In this document: positions 7,862-14,862 of the stretch, piece after piece
Position numbering within the stretch: the first letter of the stretch is position 1
Layout: each line of letters starts with the position of its first letter
Source of the DNA: Chryseobacterium arachidis
Lineage (GTDB): Bacteria; Bacteroidota; Bacteroidia; Flavobacteriales; Weeksellaceae
DNA length: 64,000 nt
Assembly (NCBI RefSeq): GCF_900129245.1
Contig: NZ_FQUT01000021.1
Location: forward strand, 1 to 64,000
Direction of reading: 5' to 3'
Program-made: the position numbers and the translations under genes
Notes under the pieces: generated by a model
The model's input: the letters and a program-made list of their open reading frames with translations, nothing else
Told to the model about the DNA's origin: nothing
Database searches by the model: none

Positions 7862-9670
7862 TTAATTGTCTTTAAAAGTATTCACCAATTTATCCAGATT
7901 CAGGCTTCTTGCGGAGGCATCAAAGATTTCTCTGTATGTTCCATTAATTTGCACCAATTCATCGTGTGTTCCGCTTTCTACTACCCGACCCTTTTTCATG
8001 ACATAAATTTTATCTGAATCTAGGATCTGCGATAGAGAGTGGGAAATAATAATCACCGTCCGGCCTTCTTTTATCGCATCCAAAGAATTTTTAATCTGTT
8101 CTGTGGCAATTGCATCTAAACTTGCGGTAGGCTCGTCTAAGAAAATAATCGGTGGATTTTTCAGGAATAATCTGGCAATTGCAATTCTCTGCTGCTGCCC
8201 GCCCGAAAGTTGTGTTGCATCATGCCTGTACCCTTCTGGTAAATCTAAAATCTGCTCGTGAAGATAGGCTTTTTTCGCAGCTTCTTCTATTTCTTCGAAA
8301 TTCGCATTCATGTTTCCATACCGGATATTGTCTTCGATACTTCCCTGGAAAATGTGATTTTTCTGCAGCACCAATCCGAGATCATCTCTTAAAGAGGTAT
8401 TATCAAAATCATTTAAATTAACATGATCCAGCATAATTTCTCCTGAATCGGGAAGATAAAATTTACATAAAAGATTAATAATCGTTGATTTTCCGGCACC
8501 ACTCAAGCCAACCAAAGCCGTAGTTTTTCCGTTTTCAATTTTCATGGAAACATCATGCAAAGCCTGAGTTCCGTTTGGATAAGAAAAGTTAACATTCTTT
8601 AATTCAAAATTGCCTTTGATGTCTTTTTCTACAAACTTTCCGTTGGGTTCTTTTTCGTCATCTGCATTTAAAATATCAAAATAACCTTCTGCATAGATCA
8701 TCGCGTCATTCATGTCATCATAAATCCTGTGAAGCTGGCGAATTGGAGCCGAAACATTATTAAAAAGCATGATGTGTAGCATGATTGCACCGATTGTCAT
8801 TTGCTGATCCAACACCAGATAAACCGTTAAAAGGATAATTAAAACCACTCCAAACTGTTCAATAAAAGTTTTTAAACCATCATATATAAAATTCGTTTTA
8901 CGGGTAAACATTTGGCTATCCATCAACTGCATCTGCAGATCGTATTGTTTTTTTCCTTCAAACTTTTCACGGACAAAACTTTTAATGACCATAATGGAAT
9001 TAATTAAATTCAACAATCCGGAAGTTTTTTGTTCCCGCTGATTTCTTAATTGTCGACGGACTCCACCCAATTTTTTCGCTTGTAACGAACTTATGTAAAA
9101 ATAAATCGGGACGATAATGGTAGAAACAATTCCGACATACATATTCTGCAGATACATGATGATCAGGGCAATAATTGCATTGGAAAATAAAGGAAGCATA
9201 TCGATGAAAAAGTTCTGAACCAGTCTTGTCAAACTTTCAATTCCCCGGTCGATTCTGATTTGCAGCTTCCCAGATTCATGGTTTTCATCATTAAAATAAG
9301 CAACCCGATAAGTCAAAATCTTGTCGATGGCAGACTGTGCCAGAACAGAACTTACATTGATCCTGATTTTTTCACCGTAAAATTTCTGTCCGAAATTGAT
9401 GAAAATATTTAATAATTCCTTACCCAATAAAATCACGGAAATCAGTACCAAAACATGAATTCCCTCCGACATCGGATGCGGAAGGTGAGTAAGATTTGTC
9501 ACCTCATCCACCGTGTATTTTAAGACCAACGGATTAACCTGTGCTGCCAAAGCTCCTAAAAATGTAAGAAATAAAGTTCCATAAATCATCAACTGGTAAG
9601 GTTTGATAAACGGAACAAGCTGTTTATAAATCCCGAATAAGGTGACGGTTCTGTTGAATGGTTTTGCCAT
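7862..9670 (-). CDS. ABC exporter, fused permease and ATPase
   Basis: A 602-residue half-transporter of the MsbA/lipid-and-drug exporter type that works as a homodimer in the inner membrane. Residues about 1-325 form the six-helix transmembrane domain. The nucleotide-binding domain follows with Walker A GLSGAGKST near residue 390, signature LSGGQQQR near 490 and Walker B IIFLDEPTA. Substrate is not evident. A terminator separates it from lptB upstream, so it is expressed on its own or with the WYL regulator downstream. Confidence 0.88.
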   Translation of the reverse strand: MAKPFNRTVTLFGIYKQLVPFIKPYQLMIYGTLFLTFLGALAAQVNPLVLKYTVDEVTNLTHLPHPMSEGIHVLVLISVILLGKELLNIFINFGQKFYGEKIRINVSSVLAQSAIDKILTYRVAYFNDENHESGKLQIRIDRGIESLTRLVQNFFIDMLPLFSNAIIALIIMYLQNMYVGIVSTIIVPIYFYISSLQAKKLGGVRRQLRNQREQKTSGLLNLINSIMVIKSFVREKFEGKKQYDLQMQLMDSQMFTRKTNFIYDGLKTFIEQFGVVLIILLTVYLVLDQQMTIGAIMLHIMLFNNVSAPIRQLHRIYDDMNDAMIYAEGYFDILNADDEKEPNGKFVEKDIKGNFELKNVNFSYPNGTQALHDVSMKIENGKTTALVGLSGAGKSTIINLLCKFYLPDSGEIMLDHVNLNDFDNTSLRDDLGLVLQKNHIFQGSIEDNIRYGNMNANFEEIEEAAKKAYLHEQILDLPEGYRHDATQLSGGQQQRIAIARLFLKNPPIIFLDEPTASLDAIATEQIKNSLDAIKEGRTVIIISHSLSQILDSDKIYVMKKGRVVESGTHDELVQINGTYREIFDASARSLNLDKLVNTFKDN

Positions 9671-9688
9671 AGGAATGAATTTAACTAA

Positions 9689-9723
9689 AAAACGTACCGT
9701 TTTACAGAGAAAAGGTACGTTTT
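9689..9723 (-). terminator. Terminator after lptB
   Basis: AAAACGTACC (9689-9698) and GGTACGTTTT (9714-9723) form a perfect 10-bp stem. It lies 3' of lptB on the minus strand and before the ABC exporter gene. Confidence 0.75.
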
Positions 9724-9754
9724 ATTCTATTTTTCAGCAAATAATTGCTTTAAT

Positions 9755-10816
9755 TTAATTTTCGAATACGTAAGTTGTAAGATAATGCAGCTCCTGTCTG
9801 CTCGCGGCTTTGGATTCTGTTTCTGCCTGCTCTAAAGTGTAAAGAGAATTAATTTCCTTTTTCTGGAATACAAAAGAATTGTTTGCATTTTTATCCACCA
9901 CATCATTGAAAATATGCTGAATTTCGGAATTTCCCAGTGAAGTTAAACCAATGTCCCCAAAACCATGCAATAATCTCAAATCATCAAACTGGGCAAAGTT
10001 TTTATCCACAAAAGCTTGAAACTGCTCCTTCGAATCGAAATTTCCTGCCCAAATATTGTAAGCATAGCTTTTCTTTTTGGGTTTATCCAAAATACTCTGA
10101 TATACGAAGTTTTCTCCAAGATAAGCTTCTCGTACCTGCGGATCGTTTGCCAAATCTTCCGGAAGACCTTCTTTTAATATTCTTCCTTCAAACATGATGT
10201 AGGTTTTATTGGTAATCGCCAATGTCTGCTGTACGTTATGATCAGTAATCAGGATTCCGATATTCTTATCCACAAGGCTTCTTACAATTTTCTGGATATC
10301 TTCCACCGCGATGGGGTCAACCCCGGCAAACGGCTCATCCAGAAGAATAAAGCTGGGATCTGTTGCCAGACATCTTGCAATTTCCGTTCTACGTCTTTCC
10401 CCTCCGGACAAAAGGTCTCCACGGTTTTTACGGACATGCTGTAGCGAAAACTCTTCGATCAGCTCGTCACATTTAATCTGTTGTTCGCGTTTTGAAAGCT
10501 TCGTCAGCTGCAAAACTCCCATGATGTTTTCTTCCACCGATAATTTACGGAAAACAGACGCTTCCTGAGCCAGATACCCGATACCTTTCTGCGCTCTGCG
10601 GTACATGGCATCGGTGGTAATTTCCTGCTTATCAAGAAAAATTTTTCCGGAAGTAGGCTTAACCAAACCAACAATCATATAAAACGAAGTAGTTTTTCCT
10701 GCCCCGTTCGGACCAAGCAAACCAACAATTTCTCCCTGCTGAACCTGTACAGAAACGCCTTTTACAACTTTTTTAGGACCGTATTCTTTGATTAAGTTTT
10801 CTCCTCGTAAAATCAT
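9755..10816 (-). CDS. lptB: LptB, LPS export ATPase, with extra C-terminal domain
   Basis: Residues 1-240 are a normal LptB, the cytoplasmic ATPase that powers lipopolysaccharide transport with LptF, LptG and LptC. Walker A is GPNGAGKTT (residues 36-44), the signature is LLSGGERRR (135-143) and Walker B is FILLDEPFAGVDP (156-168). The end AYLGENF (231-237) is where LptB proteins usually stop. Here the frame runs on for about 113 residues after a Lys-rich linker. This extra part (241-353) begins YNIWAGNFDSKEQFQAFVD and faintly resembles the Imm22/DUF4284 family; that likeness is from memory. The frame is open throughout, with no sign of a frameshift. A -7 box lies only 5 nt before the ATG. Confidence 0.9.
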   Translation of the reverse strand: MILRGENLIKEYGPKKVVKGVSVQVQQGEIVGLLGPNGAGKTTSFYMIVGLVKPTSGKIFLDKQEITTDAMYRRAQKGIGYLAQEASVFRKLSVEENIMGVLQLTKLSKREQQIKCDELIEEFSLQHVRKNRGDLLSGGERRRTEIARCLATDPSFILLDEPFAGVDPIAVEDIQKIVRSLVDKNIGILITDHNVQQTLAITNKTYIMFEGRILKEGLPEDLANDPQVREAYLGENFVYQSILDKPKKKSYAYNIWAGNFDSKEQFQAFVDKNFAQFDDLRLLHGFGDIGLTSLGNSEIQHIFNDVVDKNANNSFVFQKKEINSLYTLEQAETESKAASRQELHYLTTYVFEN

Positions 10817-10821
10817 AACGG

Positions 10822-10829
10822 CAAAGATA
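10822..10829 (-). promoter_or_regulatory. -7 box immediately upstream of lptB
   Basis: On the minus strand TATCTTTG matches TAnnTTTG and is followed by CCGTT and then the ATG at 10816. A TTG lies 15 bp further upstream (10845-10847). If this box is used, transcription starts at or next to the start codon. Confidence 0.55.
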
Positions 10830-10976
10830 AAGCTTTTTTGAATTCAATTTTTAGATTAAAAAGCGAAGGCGAAATTTTTATGATATTTTAATATAACCTA
10901 TAACAAATTAGTTTGTAACATTTTAAGTTTTACAACTACTGATTAAAGACAATCAAGCATCAAAAAAAATATTACA

Positions 10977-11270
10977 ATGGAAAATTACGGTTACACAAAA
11001 ACAGACAATGATCAACATCAGCAAAGCAATGCCCCATATCGTTCAGAGAAGAAAATTCCGGCCGCATTACTGGGGATTCTTGTGGGTTGGCTTGCCTTAA
11101 ACAAATTTTATCTCGGATATACCAAAGAAGGCGTTATTCAATTGGTTTTAAATATTATTACTTTTGGAGCGGCCTCTATCATTCCGTTTATCGAAGGGAT
11201 CCTGTATTTATTTATGAGCGACAAGCAATTCGATGACACCTATGTTTACGGCAAAAAAGGCTGGCTGTAA
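10977..11270 (+). CDS. TM2-domain membrane protein
   Basis: A 97-residue inner-membrane protein. After a polar N-terminus of about 28 residues there are two hydrophobic helices joined by the short turn LNKFYLGYTKEGVIQ, the mark of the TM2 domain. Biochemical role of TM2 proteins in bacteria is not established. It starts a plus-strand run with the 242-residue unknown gene 72 bp downstream. Confidence 0.85.
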   Translation: MENYGYTKTDNDQHQQSNAPYRSEKKIPAALLGILVGWLALNKFYLGYTKEGVIQLVLNIITFGAASIIPFIEGILYLFMSDKQFDDTYVYGKKGWL

Positions 11271-11342
11271 GATTTATCATAATATATCAAATATCCTGTT
11301 TTAATTCCTTATTTTTATCTGATAATCATCACTTAAAACAAT

Positions 11343-12071
11343 ATGGAAAACAATCAGCAGCTTACAGATCTTTTAGCTTTAGATCTTGGAGTAAATATTA
11401 TCAACAGAAGACCTTATGCCAAGGAAGTTTTCAAATGGCAGGATATGGATCTCCTTCCCCACTCTTCCACCGATACGCTACTTTGCGAAATCTATGAATG
11501 GAATGGCAGAAACTGGCGGACAACCAATAATAATCTGATCGGATATTTATTTGGCAGCGATCAACTGGGCACCATTAAAAACCAACTGATGAATGTTCAG
11601 AAATTTCCCGCTCTGATCCCGGATTTTGAATTTACAAAAGACAGTATGATTGAATTCGGACTAGCCTTACCCTCTCTTTTCAACATCGGAATTAATGGTG
11701 ATATTAAAAATGCAAAAGATTTTTCGGTGAAAGTAAATGGTGTAACAAAATCCAGAATTACGAATATCGATTCGCCGGGAATTGAAATTTTAAGAAGCTA
11801 TTCGGAGTTTACGCAGAATGAATCTAAATCTTACCGGAAAAATATTAAGTTTAATTTCTTAAGCACTTCTCTTTTTTATGCAGAGAGTGTGGAAATTAAT
11901 CTGGAAAAGGAATCGGGAGTAAATGTAGATGTTAATTTCCAAACTCAAAATGTTGAGGTTTTGGCAAAAGTTGATACAGAAACCCATAAGAATTTTGTCT
12001 TGAAATATACAGGAAATCAGGCTCCTTTTGCGGCTAAATTCACAAAAGGAAAAGACTTTAATATTATGTAA
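11343..12071 (+). CDS. Uncharacterised 242-residue protein; possible gasdermin-like layout
   Basis: I do not recognise this protein with confidence. It has no signal peptide and no clear membrane helix. The second half looks rich in amphipathic beta strands. A central stretch (KNAKDFSVKVNGVTKS), a later pair of strands, and the C-terminal run FVLKYTGNQAPFAAKF recall the order of strands in bacterial gasdermins, membrane-pore proteins of antiphage defence. Length (about 240-280 for that family) also fits. Against it: no cysteine near the N-terminus for palmitoylation, almost no C-terminal inhibitory tail, and no protease gene next door. Treat the likeness as a hypothesis. It follows the TM2 gene by 72 bp and precedes a double-glycine peptide gene. 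Confidence 0.75.
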   Translation: MENNQQLTDLLALDLGVNIINRRPYAKEVFKWQDMDLLPHSSTDTLLCEIYEWNGRNWRTTNNNLIGYLFGSDQLGTIKNQLMNVQKFPALIPDFEFTKDSMIEFGLALPSLFNIGINGDIKNAKDFSVKVNGVTKSRITNIDSPGIEILRSYSEFTQNESKSYRKNIKFNFLSTSLFYAESVEINLEKESGVNVDVNFQTQNVEVLAKVDTETHKNFVLKYTGNQAPFAAKFTKGKDFNIM

Positions 12072-12152
12072 AACTTACTTTCAAATAAATTATTTCAATA
12101 TCAAGTGATAAATTTTATTAACTTAGAGGTACTAATCAAATAAATATTTATC

Positions 12153-12335
12153 ATGAAAAAATTAGCAAGAAAAGATCTTTTGAAAGTGAATGGCGGAAAT
12201 ATCAGATTTCCTGATTCCAACGGAAACTGCCCTGCAGGGTGGTATCTTTGTCCGAAAAATGTTTGTGTGAATGATAACGGCGGCGAAAATCCGATAACAC
12301 CAGAAAGTCCATACTACAAAATGTGCTTTGGATAA
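12153..12335 (+). CDS. Bacteriocin-like peptide with double-glycine leader
   Basis: A 60-residue peptide. The leader MKKLARKDLLKVNGG (residues 1-15) ends in Gly-Gly, the cleavage signal for C39-peptidase ABC exporters. The 45-residue core has four cysteines in the pattern CPAGWYLC, NVC and MC, so up to two disulfides are possible, and it ends in CFG. Chryseobacterium genomes carry many short proteins with this leader, generally annotated as bacteriocin-like; activity is rarely shown. No C39 exporter or modification enzyme is nearby. A strong terminator follows immediately. Confidence 0.82.
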   Translation: MKKLARKDLLKVNGGNIRFPDSNGNCPAGWYLCPKNVCVNDNGGENPITPESPYYKMCFG

Positions 12336-12340
12336 AATAA

Positions 12341-12371
12341 AAAACACCTCGGGTTGAGGTGTTTTCCTTTT
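12341..12371. terminator. Bidirectional terminator between peptide gene and hemB
   Basis: AAAACACCTC (12341-12350) and GAGGTGTTTT (12356-12365) form a perfect 10-bp stem with loop GGGTT, followed by CCTTTTT. It serves the converging peptide and hemB transcripts. Confidence 0.88.
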
Positions 12372-12386
12372 TATGATGACTTAAAA

Positions 12387-13376
12387 TTATTTATTTAAAA
12401 TCATTGCCGCTTCCTTCGCAAAATAGGTGAAAATCATATCTGCGCCGGCTCTCTTGAAGCAGGTTAAACTTTCAATGATCGTTTTATCATTATCCAGCCA
12501 GCCATTTTGTGCAGCTGCTTTTACCATCGCATATTCTCCGCTCACATTATAAACTGCAATAGGCAAATCGATCGCTTCACGAACTTTAGAAACAATATCC
12601 AGGTACGGAAGTCCTGGTTTAATCATGATGATATCTGCACCTTCATCGATATCTTTAAAAACTTCATTTAAAGCTTCTCTTGAATTATGGAAATCCATCT
12701 GATATGTTTTTTTATCCTTCGGAATTTCCATATTATCTTTCGGGGCACTGTCTAAAGCACTTCTGAAAGGCCCGTAAAACGAACTCGCATATTTTGCGGC
12801 ATAGCTTAAAATACCTACATCCGTAAATCCGTTTTCTTCCAGCGCTTCACGAATTACCTGTACCCTTCCGTCCATCATGTCGCTTGGCGCTACAATGTCG
12901 GCTCCGGCTTCTGCAAGTGACACAGACATTCTTGCTAAAGCATCATTCGTTGCATCGTTTACAATTTTACCGTTTTCTATAATTCCGTCGTGCCCGTAGA
13001 TTGAATAAGGATCTAAAGCAACATCCGGCATTACCACCATTTCCGGCACCGCATCTTTAATCGCTCTGATTGTATTCTGCATCAGTCCGTTTTTGTTCCA
13101 CGCTTCTTTTCCGGTGTTGTCCTTCAGGTCTTCCGAAACCTTCATATAAAGGTTGACAGCCTTTACGCCTAAAGAAAATAACTCTTTACATTCTTTTACA
13201 GTAAGGTCTATGCTCCTTCTGAAAATTCCCGGCATCGACGGGATCGGTTCTTCCTTATTTTCCCCCTCCATTACGAAGATCGGCATTACAAAATCATTAG
13301 TGGCAAGAGAACTTTCTCTTACAAGACTTCTTAAAGATTCGTTTACTCTCAGTCTTCTGTTTCTTGAATATATCAT
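12387..13376 (-). CDS. hemB: Porphobilinogen synthase (delta-aminolevulinic acid dehydratase)
   Basis: Joins two molecules of 5-aminolevulinate to porphobilinogen in haem synthesis. The 329-residue protein has both Schiff-base lysines: Lys195 in SYAAKYASSFYGPFR and Lys253 in MIKPGLPYLD. The metal-site loop reads DVALDPYSIYGHDG (118-131) instead of the cysteine-rich DVCLCEYTSHGHCG type, so it is a zinc-independent, probably magnesium-stimulated form like that of Pseudomonas. Its promoter is divergent from, and close to, that of the T9SS mini-protein gene. Confidence 0.95.
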   Translation of the reverse strand: MIYSRNRRLRVNESLRSLVRESSLATNDFVMPIFVMEGENKEEPIPSMPGIFRRSIDLTVKECKELFSLGVKAVNLYMKVSEDLKDNTGKEAWNKNGLMQNTIRAIKDAVPEMVVMPDVALDPYSIYGHDGIIENGKIVNDATNDALARMSVSLAEAGADIVAPSDMMDGRVQVIREALEENGFTDVGILSYAAKYASSFYGPFRSALDSAPKDNMEIPKDKKTYQMDFHNSREALNEVFKDIDEGADIIMIKPGLPYLDIVSKVREAIDLPIAVYNVSGEYAMVKAAAQNGWLDNDKTIIESLTCFKRAGADMIFTYFAKEAAMILNK

Positions 13377-13405
13377 CTTTGGAATACTTTTTGAATAATT
13401 TATTG

Positions 13406-13413
13406 CAAATTTA
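13406..13413 (-). promoter_or_regulatory. -7 box upstream of hemB
   Basis: Minus-strand TAAATTTG matches TAnnTTTG and lies 29 bp before the hemB ATG. It is back to back with the promoter of the T9SS mini-protein. Confidence 0.5.
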
Positions 13414-13435
13414 ATATAAGTTCTACAAAAAACTA

Positions 13436-13466
13436 TTGCAAAGAATTATAGAATTTATTAATTTTG
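13436..13466 (+). promoter_or_regulatory. Complete Bacteroidota promoter of T9SS mini-protein
   Basis: TTG (13436-13438) is followed after 20 bp by TAATTTTG (13459-13466), which fits the -33/-7 consensus of the Bacteroidota housekeeping sigma factor. The ATG follows 29 bp after the box. The TTG here is also the false start of a longer open frame. Confidence 0.7.
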
Positions 13467-13495
13467 TTAGTAATAATTATGCAAATCAGACGTTG

Positions 13496-13846
13496 ATGAA
13501 AAAACTTTTACTTTTATTTATCTTTTTAGGCACTTTTGTTGGATTTTCCAGCAATTTAAAAGCACAAATCAAAGAGCCCGCATCGTTCTCACAGAAGTCA
13601 GATGACGGAGTTCTTGTGGCCTACCCCAATCCTGCCAAGGATTTTCTTATCGTGAAGGCAAAAGATGCCAACCTAAAAATTAAAAGCGTCATCTTTTATT
13701 CAATTTTAGGAACACAGGTTGCCAACTATACCGTCAATATGAACTCGGGAGAGATCAATATTGAAAAACTAAAACCCGGAAAATATTTAATCCGATACAT
13801 TTTGAGTGACAATACAATGAAAGTTACCCAAATTGTAAAACAATAA
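13496..13846 (+). CDS. Minimal T9SS cargo: signal peptide plus type A sorting domain
   Basis: A 116-residue secreted protein. A signal peptide (MKKLLLLFIFLG to KAQ, about 24 residues) and a linker of about 16 residues are followed directly by a type A C-terminal sorting domain of the type IX secretion system. The marks are YPNPAKDFL at its start, a central SILGTQV block, LKPGKYLIRY and the Lys-rich end VTQIVKQ. There is no catalytic or binding domain, so the protein is little more than an export tag. The ATG at 13496 is preferred over the upstream TTG because a promoter lies between them. A terminator follows. Confidence 0.85.
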   Translation: MKKLLLLFIFLGTFVGFSSNLKAQIKEPASFSQKSDDGVLVAYPNPAKDFLIVKAKDANLKIKSVIFYSILGTQVANYTVNMNSGEINIEKLKPGKYLIRYILSDNTMKVTQIVKQ

Positions 13847-13850
13847 ATTT

Positions 13851-13877
13851 AAATCCTGATAATCATCAGGATTTTTT
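13851..13877 (+). terminator. Terminator of T9SS mini-protein gene
   Basis: AAATCCTGAT (13851-13860) and ATCAGGATTT (13865-13874) form a perfect 10-bp stem with loop AATC, followed by further T residues. Confidence 0.85.
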
Positions 13878-13950
13878 CTTTTAGCTTAATTCTGTTTTAA
13901 TAATTCCGTAACTTTCGGAACATTTTTATACTAATTATAAAAACAAATTA

Positions 13951-14862
13951 ATGCTAAAAGCAGAACATATCAGAAAGACCTACAATGCCGGTAAAAAGGT
14001 AGCTTTGGATGATTTCAGCATCCATGTTCCAAAAGGCAGCATCTATGGTCTTTTAGGTCCGAACGGAGCCGGGAAAACTTCTTTCATCCGTATCATTAAT
14101 CAAATTACTCAGGCTGATTCCGGAGAAATCCAGATTAACGGAGAAAAGCTTAATCCCAATCATATCAAAGACATCGGGTACATGCCTGAAGAAAGAGGTC
14201 TATACAAAAATATGACCGTCGGCGATCAGCTTCTTTATTTCGGGGAACTGAAAGGAATGAGTAAAAATGATGCGTTGCAGGAAGCCAAAAAATGGTTCGA
14301 CAAACTTCATATCGATCAATGGTGGAAGAAAAAACTGTCTGAACTTTCCAAAGGGATGGCTCAGAAGATTCAGTTTGTAGTAACCGTTTTACACAGACCT
14401 CATCTTTTGATTTTAGATGAGCCTTTTTCAGGTTTCGACCCGGTGAATGCCAATTTAATTAAAGATCAGATCATCGAACTTAAAAATAGCGGAACAACGA
14501 TCATCCTTTCAACTCACAGAATGGAAAGTGTGGAACAAATGTGTGACTATGTTGCTTTAATTAATAATTCCCAAAAAATTATTGACGGAAGAGTTTTCGA
14601 TGTGAGAGAAAAATTCAAGAAAAATATCTTCGGGATTACCCTTTCTGAAGTAAATAACACTCAGCTTGAAAGTTTTAGGAATAAATATGAGATTTTCAAT
14701 ATGAATAATGAAAACAACCTGCTTTCCTTCGATTTAAAAAACGAATCCGATCAGAACCATATTCTTCTGGATCTTGTACAGGTAGGAAAAGTAAGATCGT
14801 TCGATGAAAAAATTCCGAGCATGAATGAGGTATTTATTAATGCGGTAAGCAATAACTCTTAA
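13951..14862 (+). CDS. ABC transporter ATPase (NatA-like)
   Basis: A 303-residue ATPase with Walker A GPNGAGKTS, signature LSKGMAQKIQ and Walker B LLILDEPFSGFDP in the first 220 residues. The C-terminal 80 residues form the DUF4162-type extension usual for ATPases of ABC-2 exporters. The stop codon overlaps the permease start (TAATG at 14860-14864), so the two are translationally coupled. The pair resembles NatA/NatB sodium exporters, but substrate cannot be assigned. Confidence 0.88.
   Translation: MLKAEHIRKTYNAGKKVALDDFSIHVPKGSIYGLLGPNGAGKTSFIRIINQITQADSGEIQINGEKLNPNHIKDIGYMPEERGLYKNMTVGDQLLYFGELKGMSKNDALQEAKKWFDKLHIDQWWKKKLSELSKGMAQKIQFVVTVLHRPHLLILDEPFSGFDPVNANLIKDQIIELKNSGTTIILSTHRMESVEQMCDYVALINNSQKIIDGRVFDVREKFKKNIFGITLSEVNNTQLESFRNKYEIFNMNNENNLLSFDLKNESDQNHILLDLVQVGKVRSFDEKIPSMNEVFINAVSNNS

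Noticed and set aside
9937..10568. Plus-strand open frames opposite lptB
   Set aside because: Three overlapping frames antisense to the LptB domain, without start context or recognisable sequence; shadows of a conserved gene.
13436..13495. 20-codon N-terminal extension of the T9SS mini-protein
   Set aside because: Its TTG is the -33 element of a good promoter, and the extension would bury the signal peptide.
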